NCBI RefSeq assembly: GCF_003073045.1
Contig: NC_037597.1
Location: 23,016,158 to 23,080,157 of the forward strand
Direction: 5' to 3'
Origin: Pomacea canaliculata
Taxonomy: Eukaryota > Mollusca > Gastropoda > Architaenioglossa > Ampullariidae
Length of the DNA: 64,000 nucleotides
The notes below the pieces were generated by a model. The model did no database searches. It was given only the letters and a program-made list of their open reading frames with translations, and was not told the origin of the DNA. Positions within the stretch are counted from its first letter, which is position 1; each line of letters opens with the position of its first letter. Of this stretch, positions 11,226 through 23,900 are shown piece by piece. The position numbers were made by a program, and so were the translations under genes.

Positions 11226-14200
11226 CTTGTTAGTAAGCACGCTGGTGACAACCTCGGGGGTGCCTAGCCATGTTGTGTAGATGATGGAAAGCCCGAAACC
11301 GAGCCTCTGTAGCGGCGGATGAGTGCGCATGCGCTGGAGATGGAGGCTGTGAGTGCAGGAACTGAGTAGTGAGGTGAGGGAATGGAAATGCCGTGCGGGC
11401 CCGTTAAGCCACTGGAATTTCTGGGCGCGTCCAAGTATTTGAATGAGAGAAGGAGGTGTGAACGAGGGATGCCACTGAGCCCCTGTAGTACTCCAGCTGT
11501 TAAAAAAAAAAATCAGACCAACCCTTGAAGGTCCGACACCTTTGCAAAGACACACTACCTACACCTGTCATCTTTCGCGTGTCTTCTAGGGACGTGCGTA
11601 CTACAACTGCTCGACACCAGCCCTGGCTTTGAACGCGTTACCATAGAAACAGTCGAAGAAGGAAATAGATAGGAAGTGAGGTTGCCTTGGATACGAAGTA
11701 TGCGTTTAGGCTGTGATGGTAGAGGAGCCAATATAGGATCTTATTGTTGTAAGATTATTACCTGCTCTTTTAGCTGCATTTTTGTTTACTTATTTATTAA
11801 TTCACCTTTTGAAGATATTGGTTTCGTCAGTGACGAAGAAAGTGAGGCCGAGACATATTCCAGTGTACAAAAAGTTATTGTAGTCTCTTTATTATGAGGT
11901 CTTATTATTAGTATAACCGACAGTGTGCTTACAGGACATCGTTTGCTGTGGTTTTTTCTGGGCCTGCAATTAATTTCTGATTCTTGACTCTCTGACCCAC
12001 CACCCCACCCCACCTCTCACCCCGCCTGCAATGGCTCGTGTGTCCCTCCGCGCCTTTCAATCGCCATCATCATACCCGGCAGACACAGGGGAGGCTTATT
12101 GCCGGGGTGTGAGGATATTTCTTGGTGCGGGGCGAGGAGGGGATGGAGCTCGGCGCCAGCTAATTGGGCGGCTTTAGAGGGGAGGTGATGTATCGTAGCC
12201 GTGCAGATCGATTATCTCCCTGCACAAGTGTCGGCGATATGGAGGGTGAGGGTTGCAGGGGGGAGAGAAAGGTGAGAAAGGTTTAATCAATGTGCAGCCT
12301 TTACCCCTTCCCTGCCTCTGGGTTATTCCTGGAACGGAACAGTTAACAAAACGACAGAAATTTTCGAGATAATTTTTTTCCTGTGCTGTCGAGTGAAAAG
12401 TTAAAGCGCGGGGTCTACGCCTGGAGAAACAACAAAAAGGAGGAAGAAATCTACAAAAAGGAGTGTGTGTGTGAGAGAGAGAAAGAAAGTATTTGAGCTT
12501 GCAGTTGTGTATTTACATGTGAATCTCTTTTAATGACTCCAGCTGAAAAAGGATAAACAAAATAAAAATGGTTGTCAGAAATAAATTCCTATATGAACGT
12601 TGATTGACATTTTCCATAATATTCCTGTTTATCTAGTTTATTGACATTTTTGAGTAATTTACCCACATTATTCACCACTAGCTCCCATTATTAATGTTAT
12701 TATTTGTGTTTTCGTTTTTTAAAGATTTTCTTTGATGGGGGAAGGGGAGCGCTGTATGAGTCAACTTTTATTATTATTATTTGTGCATGTATTCGTATGC
12801 ATGTGTGTGTGTGTGTAAGCGTGCTTGTGTATGTACACTATGGTGGAGGAGGAAGGCGCCTACACGTTGACGACCTTCATCTGTTCGTGACTGTCGTGAC
12901 CCGCTGCGTGTTGAGTCACCTAACGACAAAGTTACATCCTGGCATTTCAGTGGCAACTGTCTTTGCTAGTTTTTTTTAAAGACGGGTAGCGGCAGCTGTT
13001 TGCGCGTCGGGTGGCCAGATCGATGAGCATGTTGGTAGTTCGACTCCAAGGACCTGGCGGGCAGACAACGACACGCGCGCGACAGCCGTAGTCACCCGGT
13101 GACGTCAGCACTCGTCTGCTTCTGGCGCGGCGCCGTCTCTTGAAAAGGTGTGATGTGATGTAGTGAGTTGACAGTGTGCGACAACAGCGCCGCTTGCCAG
13201 TCACACGCCGAACAAACAAACATTTGCTTGAATATGTCGTGCGTGTGTGTGTGTGTGAGTGAATGTTTTGTGACAGGGTGCTTTTTTATTTGGATGAAAG
13301 CAGTGAGGACGTAATCATCCCCCTTGTAATTGTCTTGACTTTGACAATATTTGCTTGATGTATTGACGACTCGATACTGCTTTTACACTGTCCGCAAAAT
13401 ATTCCGAATTGTATATACGCAGCACAGTGAAGCACAACCTCGTTGTAATTACACTGCCGGCGGCTGACACTGGTTGGCCAATGTTGGAAGAATGGCATAG
13501 TCCTCACAGACAAAAAAAAGCCATAAACAAAAAACAAACAAACAAACAAACAAAAACAAAAATAAAACAAAAAATCAACAGAAAACAAACAAAACAAAAA
13601 CCAAAAAACCAAAGGACTTATGTTACATTGAATGTTTCTTCAAAGACGGCGCTAACGGTCAACAAATCCCACTGTTGGTTTGTTGATTTTGTTTTTCACC
13701 GAATGCGGTTTATCTGCAGGGGAGCGAAAATTATCTTCCTCTCTCTTTATTATCTCTGTAGCAAATTACTTTGCCAAAGCAAGTTAAAAACAGTATCAGC
13801 CAACACAAGCTGAAAAATGTGATTTCGCAAGGTAGTGCATTAGCTTAGGGTATTATTGATGAGAGAGAAAAAAAAAGAACAAATAGGTGATTGTTCCGTG
13901 TGAGCTTATATGTTTGCATTTTTATGAGAGAAAAAAACTTCTGTATTAATGCACGAGGATCATACATACAGTTTGGAATCTGATGTTTTAGTTTATTCCT
14001 TGTCGCTCCCTTGAGGAGCATGGGGCCGCTGGAACCTGATGGTCATAGGAATATTCTTTGTGTCCGACAGAAATAAACACATTCATGGTGATATGTCTTT
14101 TGAATATTCTGCTTTAATAATATGTTTATCTCCCCCTGTGACAAATTGTTAAAATACAGTCTTCTGTACCAAATCAGTCATGCGGATTATTGAGTGCAAG

Positions 14201-14287
14201 GAGCCTCATTTTGTTATTTTTTAACAAACCACTTGATGTGATGGCAGCTGGACTTCACTCAGAAACCAGGTTCGAGAGACAGGACGC

Positions 14288-14400
14288 TGAGACCACGAAC
14301 TTGTATTACTGGACTGCTTGCAGACGATTTTTTTTCCAATTAATTACTAAAGTGAGGCTGGTATATACAAAGCTTACTGTTTAGTTACATTCAATGTTTA
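14288..14400 (+). repeat. Dispersed repeat, copy 2
   Basis: This is the second copy of the unclassified repeat seen inverted at 11100-11225. The two copies share TGTATTACTGGACT, GCAGACGATTT and a downstream AAAGCTT block. It may be the 3' body of an old short interspersed element. Confidence 0.6.
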
Positions 14401-17400
14401 GGCTCGCCGAGACGAGCAAGAGGCTAAATGTTGGTCTCGGCAGACGACAGCAGTCCACCTGTACACGTCCGTGAGACTGTGTGTTGCCACTTGGAGATGA
14501 GAGGTGTAATAAAGCACACCTGTCAACTGGCCTCCAAATACTTCTCCCTAAGAACTTACATCCTAGTCAAGGAAAATATATCATGCAATCCAAAGTGAGT
14601 TCGACAACACCAGAACAATCATTCCGACAATTTTGCGATCACGTGATGTTAGCACGCGGGTGATAACTGTGCCAACCGATGAGACTCGGTGTGACGATTG
14701 AGATGAGCACCAGAGCTTCATTTGATGCCAGTCTGCACGATAAATCACTCTTTAGCTAAGAAAAGAAATGTTAGCATCTGATTTGTAATTTTTGAGTATT
14801 TAGTAATATTTCTGTGCAAGCTAGACGAATGTTTTCACGTGTGACACATATTCATAAAGAAGTTTGGGATTTTGTTCTGTGACCCTACCTTCTGTTCTTA
14901 GAACTGAATTTACGGCTGGTCTGAAGGTAGAGCAAGTCCGAGCTCATTCACCTGCCTGGCTTAAGGAGAGAGCGCCTCTAGGAAATGTCACGTTGCTTTT
15001 GAAGGCGGTTGACTTTGAAGTTTTAAAAAAAATCCAATACCTTTTTGGAGTTTTTTTTTCTTCTTCTTCTTCTTCTCAAAGCTGAATTATGTCTCATTTA
15101 AATGCGGAAAGTTAATGCAGTCCGTGTGATGTCGTTTTTATAATGCGGAAAGCAGCCTTGCTTTCACGAGGTCCCTAGGGACATCGTCGGGCTTGCCGAA
15201 AATGTAAGAAATATTTTAAGTCTTTAAATATCCTAATTGGTAGACTGTATTACTGGTGTGATGAACTGCTCACCCTTGCAGCCTGACTGGATATGTTCAC
15301 AGAGTTGCAAGTTCCTGAGCTGTTTCACGGGAGAGCGTGTGAAAGAAAGAAAAAAAATAAGAGTGTATGTGAAATAATGTGAGAGAGAGAGTTAGCATCA
15401 GATAGAACAGGAAGGACGAGTGTTAGAGAGACGAGAGTCACGAAGGTGACAGCTGTTTGGCGGGGCTGTCCTTAATCTCGCGCCCTCACGTGCAGTCACG
15501 TCAGCAAACGCGATGCTAGTAGAAGACTGGCAGGCTGCTGACGCCACCCGGCTATGTGGTGGCTATGAATAGAGCTGGGGCACAGCAGGAGCCGGTTTGT
15601 TGACTCACGACGACAATATTCGACACTGTAAATTACCCGCTCCCAACGCCTGCAGTATTTTACCCATTAAGCTATCGCGAAACACCCGTCGGCCATGACA
15701 GCTTTTCGATTCTTACATAAGTGCGAGAAGTTTTATGGGCAGTGAGTTGCTAAATATAGGCTTGTAGAGACGGGTAGTCAGTCGGTAGCACCGAGTACAA
15801 AACGGAGGAGTCCGGGTGGGGAGAGATCGGGGTATGGAGACTTGCTACACGCGATGTCTGAAGATTTAGGATATATTTTTGTTTTTATTGTTTTGTTTTG
15901 AAACAGATGAAAACAGATGTGAGGTCACAGGCAAGGTTTGATTAAGGCAGCAGCGAAACGAACATTTGATAAGATCATAAAGTGAGGCAAGTGGAAATAA
16001 TTTGTTATTGTCCCCAGCACGGGTAGGGATCATGATGGCGCTGCTTTCACGCTGAGCTGCACTCATCCTCCCGGAGCTTGAGTGCAGTGGAGGGAGTGAG
16101 AGACAAACACTGGGGTCGAGAAATGGTTTGTAGTCTGTGGCTTAGTATCAGAGTTTAACACTGGGAGGCTGAAGGATTTTGTGCACGTGTTGGTGTTTTA
16201 ATTAATGAGTTAATGAGAGAGTGGGCGTGTCAAACTATTGACAGTGTACATCGGCGGAGAGAGTAAATATTGCCATCTGTCTACAGAATTCTTAGTAAAC
16301 AATTCTTCCACAGCAGCTAATTTTATGTGGAAGTTCCTGTGAACATAACTCTAAAAATTATAACCTGTATATTGTCAGCAATCTTCCAGGTTTTACTCGA
16401 AAGTTGAGGCGGTTGCATGATGAGAGGTACCGACCACTTCCTGTGCAGTATGTTGCAGTTGTTAAGGTTTCAAACATATATTTCTTTACCTTTTGTTCAG
16501 TTAGGCTGATTACCCAGTGTCCTTTGTGGAGGCAGACATTTCCTGCAGTCTCGTCTGACGTGGACGTAGTGGCCCAGCTGGGGGTCATCTGGGTTCGCGG
16601 GGAAATGACAGACAATTGGTTAGGCAAATCTTTTTGACTTGAACATTATGTGCTTCTCCAGCTTGTTCCCATGACAAGTCTATAAAGAGACGCACTGTGT
16701 GTCGATGACCTCCGCAGACACAGAAGATTTATGTTCACTTTTACCCCTCCTAAAAAAAAGACACCCCCCCCCCGCCATGACGTCATACCCATTGGCGTTC
16801 ATGTCGAGTTTCTTCTGCTCATAAAGCTCGTGTTCTCTGGAGCATAATAAATCTTGTGGGACAGATCGGGGACAGGTCGGTGGGGTCACGTCTTGGCTCA
16901 TGTGTGGACATGGCATGTTGAGTACGCCCCCTCCCCACCAACCTCACCACACGTTTAATGTTCATCTAGTCACGTGACAGCCAGCCGGTGTGAGCATCGG
17001 CCCTCGGGACTTTGCCGGTGGTCTGACTTCTTGTTGTGACTCGTAATCACCTTTCTCGAGGGTCAGACTATAGGAGATATATATACTTCCTGAGTGCCAT
17101 TATTTTCGAGAGTGAAGGTTGGGTGAGTGGTGTGGAGACTGGTCAAGCCTCGGGAGATACCAGCAGACGTGTGCAACCGGTTGTTACGCCTTGAGGTGTG
17201 TATCATTTGATGTTTAGTTGTTTCATTGTTGTTGTTGACCACAGCTGTAGTAGTCTCGGTCCTCGGACCGTGGGGTGCTGCTGAACACTGGATCATGTTG
17301 TTTGTGTTTGGTCGGAAGTTTATGTATGTGTGCTACTGTTCTGTTTCTTTGTCACGAGGAGGACGGATAACCTAACGGTTAGAACAAAGAAGTATCCAAA

Positions 17401-17992
17401 AGGTGTGAACACTACCTGTGTGACGCAGGGCACGCCTCCCGGTGTCATACAGGTGTGACTCTTAAGAGGACTGGAGGAAAAATAAGGCAGAGGAGGAGAG
17501 GATATGGGTACCGTCCTGACAGAAAACTTGCCCCGAGATACGAGTGGTTTCGAACACCGCACTCCCTAAGGACCGAAAGATCTCTCGACAACGTTTACAA
17601 AGTCTTTTTTTCCCTTTGTTACCACGTGTCTGTAAAATCGTAGGGTTTCATAAAGTCAGTAATTTGTGTATAATACCCTTCAGTGGGTTATTCGTGTTGT
17701 TTATAATATTGCGCTAATGGTTGCGCGCAAACACGCTGACAAACAGCGGCACGTACACATACAAAAGGGAGGGCGAGCGGAGGTATCGGATAAAGGGCTT
17801 AGTTGTAAACTTGTCTTGGTATGTAGAATACATCACCTTGGTTTCTAGAATACAGCAAGTATACCGAGGGCTATCGAAAATAAATGTACATGCAGACTTG
17901 ACACATTGATTAGTGATCGTGTTGGTTTGAACTTTGAACTCTACAATTTTGATTATATTACGTTTAAAACTCGGGGTGTGTGTGTGTTTCAG

Positions 17993-20900
17993 AATCAGCC
18001 AGCTACTTCCACAGTCCATCGAAGATCGTAGCTGCACCAGGGGCTGGCTCCATCTCGCGCCCTCTGCAGCAGCGCCTGCAGTCTCCCGTTCGCCTCCCTC
18101 TCGCCCTCTACGCCAAGCGCTCATCCACTGCGCTGTCGGGGAAACTCGACGTCACGGCTGACGAAGTCAAGGTGCGTAAGGCTGGCGTGACGCAAATGGT
18201 GACGTACATCATGACGAATCGTGACGAAACTTAGTTTAAACGTAGAAAATATAAGGCTTGAATGTGGTAGATGTGTAGATGTCGACAAGAGGTTAAAAGT
18301 GGAGGAGGGAGCGAGAGAGAGAGGTTCAACTGACGATGATACTATAAATAAATCAGGAGAAGACAATTAATTCTTTTACGGATGTAGCTTTGTTCTCGTC
18401 GTGGAAGTTTTTATTGAGGAGATGATGAAGCAGACTCCACCCCAAGTAAGCGTCTCATGTTTTAGGTACGCATAAACGAGCGCGCACGCAACGTATGCAT
18501 ACGCAAGAACAATTTTTTGTAAGGGGAGTGCAGCGATTCCTTTGCACCTTAAAGTGTTTTGTTGTAAAGACAGAAAGTTAACTGGGACATTATTCTCTTT
18601 CGATGCAGTGCTTAAACGATTTACAACCTGCACATCTGCTTCTTGTCGGCGGTGAAGTCAGAAGATCTAGTTCTAAATGTGTTATGGGGTTGCTGGACGG
18701 ATTCATTGCTGTACATGTCAGCGAGTGTAGATTGAGTAGAATACCTACAGAATATTTATTACTGAGCGTGCTTGTGGAGCACACATCGTGTAATCTTTGG
18801 TGTTCGGTAGATAAAGGCAGCCATTGAATACGGTCAGTCGTGCAGAAAGCAAGGGTAAGGCGCAATGCCGCCTTGTTTTAGTGCTAGCTGTAACCAGACA
18901 GGCAGAACCAGCTGTAACGAAAGAAACGCTTCAGACTGAGTCGTACCGAAAACTTGCAACGGCACTTGGGGCTGTGGGGAGATGATGCTCGCTGCTATCA
19001 TTGCTGAAGGCACACAGCTGGTTGGTCAACAGATGAGGTTGGCGACCCTGGAGCGCAGCTGTGTTGGACTCTACAGCAGCTGTGATGTCCGTGAGCTTTG
19101 GACCTACACTGTGTCTTTAAGTCTCTTCACCTGCCTGGATCTTGAGGATAGCAACCGGGTTCTCCGTTGTGACATTTGCCGAGCGGCTGCAACCATCGTC
19201 TTCATTGGTATCGGCCTCACTCGATGCTGTCTTAGTGAGTTACTGCTCTGAGTTCCCAGTATACCTAACCGTTACTAGATGTTGTGGTTTTGCTCTTGTT
19301 TGGAAAACAATGTTCTGAAATGACCTTGCAGTGCGCGGTCACTGGCTTGTGTGTGTCCGTCTCTGACCAGAAGAGACGAGGAGACAGCAATACGTTTGAT
19401 TGGCTGGACGTATCACGTGTCTACTACGCGAGATGAAAGCCTGGAGACTAGTTGGTAGTAGACGCACAATTCATTTATGGGCTATCAAATCCTGACACCG
19501 AGAACATCCCGATCGCCAGAAGGAAATTGTGTTTGCAAGTGACCATGGCAACGTCAGGTTTTCACGTCGAACCCATCAAGTGAACGTCAGCCGAGCTTTC
19601 TCCTCCTGTGGCTTACTTTCAAGTCCGGAGATATTTTTAAAATTATTATTTATGTATTTAGTTTGCTTTTCGAACTTCCTATTGAGCGAATAAAAAAAAA
19701 GAACAGGGACCTTTGTATTCTTTCATTCAAAGCACCATTGTGTGTCCGATGACGTCAGCTTTGTTATAATGGGTAACGACCGGTTTCGGGTTTTCGTTGG
19801 GTATTTTTTTTTTTTTTTTTTTTTTGGCGTTGTAGGCGACGTTGAGTGAAAAGAGTTGCAGCCTCAACGTCTGATGTACGCATGGTCAGATTAATTAGGC
19901 CGTTATTAACGTCACGGGTACACCCCACCTGTCTGTCAAGGACTTAGTGTAATGACAGGATTGACGAAAATTACCTGCATTTATGGTCGGTGCGTGTCCC
20001 GTTAGCTGCCGATCAGTCGCCGTGGATGCTGCTTAGTCGAAGACCGGGCCATTTGCAAGAAGAACTCAGTTCCGCTGCAGCGAGACAGCCTGCAGTTATG
20101 GACCGCAGATCGTTGCGAAGACAACTGTGATACAGTCTTCTCATTACCCGACATTCTAGTTCTTTGAAAGCGTAAGTACTGTGCTTTTCTCTCGCAGCAC
20201 AGGTAGGTGGAGGTCAGAGATGTAATACCCGTAGTTAGAAACCCTAGGGTGGATCTTTGACCATGTTCTTCTAAGATCTTTGTTTCCATCTTTGGATCCA
20301 AATTGTCTCGTCTTTGAAATGTCTTTTTGGACAAGTCGATGACTTGGTGGTAACTGTCATCTGAAGCCCACCGCTGACGTCAGCCACGGAGCGTGCCTTC
20401 TGATTGGTTGCCGCTGTTTGTGTCATCGACGGCTGGGCGGATGACGAGTGCCGCCATTTTGATATTTTGTGTTAAAGGCTTGCTGACATCATCGTGGTAT
20501 TTTCCTGAAGACCGATAACCACGATGCAGTTGGTCTCGAGGAGGTCTCGTTCAAATGTTACCAAAGGTTACAGTAACGATAATCATTACAAAGTAAAACT
20601 AATGACGGTAAACGAATGGTCGCTGTCTCCGTTTTGAGAATTATGGACCTAATTGTTTCCCTTTTTGCAGGTCTGGCAGGAAGGTCAGCGAAAGTTCGAG
20701 CCTAGTTTTTTTTTATCATCATTCTGTGGATAATTTTAGGGTTGGTCACACTCTGACCTTCCGCCACAAGATGATTTGACAATAACTGAAGGTGTATCCA
20801 TGCGGACTTTTAACAATAAAGGAATCCGAGAAAGTTTTGAAGTGGAAGTTTATGACATTAAGTAATAAAAATATCCGAAAAAGTTTTGAAGTGTGGGTTT

Positions 20901-23900
20901 ACGACACTCAGGAGCTTGTTTGGGTTTGTTGTGCAGACTTGCACTGGGAAACAAACTGTTCAACCTCACAGGTCTGTTGGGTGTAAGTGTTTCATTAACA
21001 CTTCGTCGGAAACGGCTCTTATAATTTAAATTTGCTTCAGTAGCCTCTTGAAAATCTCCCACTTGAACAATAAGACGAATTATTCTGTGAAATGGAGCTA
21101 AAAGAGAACTTACATTGTCTTCTCGATTAAGATTTCGGTGTATATAATAACTGTAATTTTTTAAATCTTCACAAAAGGAAAATGTGAGATCCGTTTTATA
21201 AAAGCATATCTGTTTTGCAGTGCCTCATTTCCTGTATTCAATCAGCCATGTTAAATATTATAAAAGAAACTGGAAATTTTCTGAAATTCATCCATGTGAG
21301 AACCACAGCGGGAAGTAGACTAACTTTCTTTTTTAATCAGTATCAGTAATCGCAGCATCGTCAGACCTGCAGTGGGCCACAACATTTATTGCTTCTTGCC
21401 GTAGAACCAGTGCACAACATAATTACCTCAGTGATAGATGATTTCCCTCTCCTTTAATGGCCCACAGCCCCGCTATTAGCTCGCAGGAAATATAAATACG
21501 GTCGAAGGCTGCCATCAAGTCGCCATTTTGCCCAAAACCTTGCGAGGCATTGGGCAGCGGTGTGTAGATGAGGAATATCAGTTATGGCCATCGTGCCCAC
21601 CAGCTCAGCAAGGCCACGTGATGTCTTTTTTTTCTTGTTTGTTGAAGCGAAGAGGTAGTTGAAGGATGCTGAGCTGTAATAAATTTACTGGGAAAAAAGC
21701 TGGATTGGACCGCAGAGCGATTTTCCGAAGAGGACTTCACGACCTGCACCGTTACCCGCGCTATCTTAAGTGGAGGTTTTAATTGCATTGCACGATAGTG
21801 TTCATGAGAATACAAGTGGTTAATTTAGCTCTGTAAAAGAATCGTTTCGGTTATTCGATTTTTTTCGATAAGTTTATTGTGCTGGTTAAGCGTCAGATCC
21901 TCGGAACATAGCAGCAACGGCGAAGTCACGTGTTGTCGAGGGGCTATAACTTCGTAACTTGAAGTCGCCAGTGGGTCGTTAGAGCCGCTGAGCCATACCT
22001 CCTTCATTACATTGGTCAGAAGTTGTCTGTGGGTTCCCTTCATTTGTTCGCTGAGAGATCCTGAATGGATTTTGCAACTCTTGGACTCGGGACTACCGGA
22101 GCTGCCAGGGTAGGTCTTGTGGTCAAAGGTGAGAATGGAACAACGATGCTGTCTGATGTTTGTCACGGTCATGGTCTAAGTATGACCAGAGCCCAAAACG
22201 AAAGTGCTTGTCAACAATTTATTGCAGTGTTAGTCCTCGTGTACGGTTGCTGAAGAGTAATCTCAAGCTGCTACAACTGTACCACTCATGGTAGGCCTCT
22301 TGGTGTTTCGTTCTGTCCTGACGAAGACTTCAGTAGTTTCTATTCCTTACCTTCCTATGTCTGTGGTATCTATATCTACCCAAGAGTATACCACCTTTGA
22401 GAGTTCATGTATGTGTAATCGAGGTCTGTACATTTTTTCGTGTTCGTTTCTGTCAAACGTCGATTGCGTGGACGATAAGTTGGGGCATCGGCCGCCATTC
22501 TCCATGGCAGTGGAGTAAGAGACCTGCCGTGAAGACCATCGATCTGTGGGTAGATTGGTCGAGACTCCAGGCCGGTCTGGCAGGGGGGAATGTGTGTGTA
22601 ACGGGGGGTAGTCCTTCGATTTTCCGTTTTATAGACTTTAGCTGTTGGTGCAAGACTAGCCGCCGTCTTTATTTGGACATCGTGGATGTAGCGGCCAATG
22701 TAATCAAATTACTGTTGCTAAAACATCGTTTTAAAAAAATTCTTGACTGGGTTTTTTTTTCTTCTATTTTCTGATCTTGACGTCACTGTTAATTCCATCT
22801 TCTTCATCCTTTCTGCTTTTCTTTATTTACCCTCCCCTTCTCTCTCTCTCTCCTTTCTCACTCAATGACGCATGCGCACAAATGCATGACGTATGAGCGG
22901 CTGCCTCTCACCCATCTACCCGCCCTCCTTTCAGTCATGCCATGGCCGAGCGTTTATCGACAGAGACACAGTCCTTGGCAATTCATTGCTGGGATTGGGC
23001 TGCCGTTGAGTGGATACTTGAGTGTTAGCCGGGATTCTGACATCAGCTCTGTAAGGGAGTGCTGGACTCCCTTTGATACATCCCTCATGCAAATGTGTCA
23101 GACTTTTGTTTTACTCGTCTTCTTGTCATTTTACATATAACATGTATATTCGGTCTACGGACAATATTTTAAGGATGAACCTTGATAAGCACGAGCCTTG
23201 CTGATATTTCGGACATGCAGCGTGAGTGAATGAGCAGGTCATGTGATCTGGAAGCACGTGATGGTGTGGGGAGGGGGAGTAAGGGAGAAAATTTGGGTAG
23301 ATACAAGAATTTCAGATGTGGACTTGTCTAACAGAATCTTGTACTTACCCGCTCACGTTACTTGTTGTAGAGTTAAAAGAGTTCGGGGGGATGTGAAGAA
23401 TGTCTGTCCCCCAATAACCAGAAATGTCCTGCAGGCCATTGAGTCGCAGGACAATGCAATGTAGGTATCAGACCCACCCTGGGTAACTCAAGAAGTTTTA
23501 AAATCCAAACATCACAGAGAGTCCTAATAAGTAGCTCATCATCGACAGAGTGGAGAATGATGCTGGGAGGGGCAGACCTGGGGTAGGTGTTCACAGTTTT
23601 GTAGTTGTCATCTGTAAAGACAAGGTGTCTGTGTGAAGACAATGAACCCTCATTAGTGTAGAATTTATAGAACATGACGAAGCACACCTGTGATTTTTGT
23701 TTTGCAGAGTTTGTGGTCCGAAGACAGTCCCACGCAGGCAGACCAGATTGGTGCAGGTAAGAGAAAATAATTCAGTCATAATTAATCACCTGTCTGTAAC
23801 AAAAGGTGTAACATCGCCGCGTGTAGGTTTTAGTTTTGCGTGTGCAGAGTGGGTATTCGCGGGAATTTTCAAACTTTAAAAAAACAACAACCCCCAAAAA

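Larger units (their letters stand above)
2187..17992 (+). other. Very long intron (about 15.8 kb)
   Basis: If the two flanking exons are adjacent, this is one intron. It is T- and G-rich on the plus strand, which fits plus-strand transcription. It holds a (CTG)9 run near 2605-2633, TTTTG-rich low complexity at 3250-3435, a 23-bp tandem repeat at 5789-5880, a polypyrimidine tract at 6300-6420, an A-rich (CAAA)n stretch at 13508-13612, and two copies of a dispersed repeat near 11.1 and 14.3 kb. Possible minor exons are listed separately. Confidence 0.4.

Noticed and set aside
10968-11555. 195-codon minus-strand frame
   Set aside because: It spans the dispersed repeat at 11.1 kb, contains no recognised domain and has no splice or start context.
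16499-16590. Acceptor TTTTGTTCAG followed by an open stretch
   Set aside because: There is a good acceptor but no credible donor, and the outgoing phase does not match the 17993 exon.
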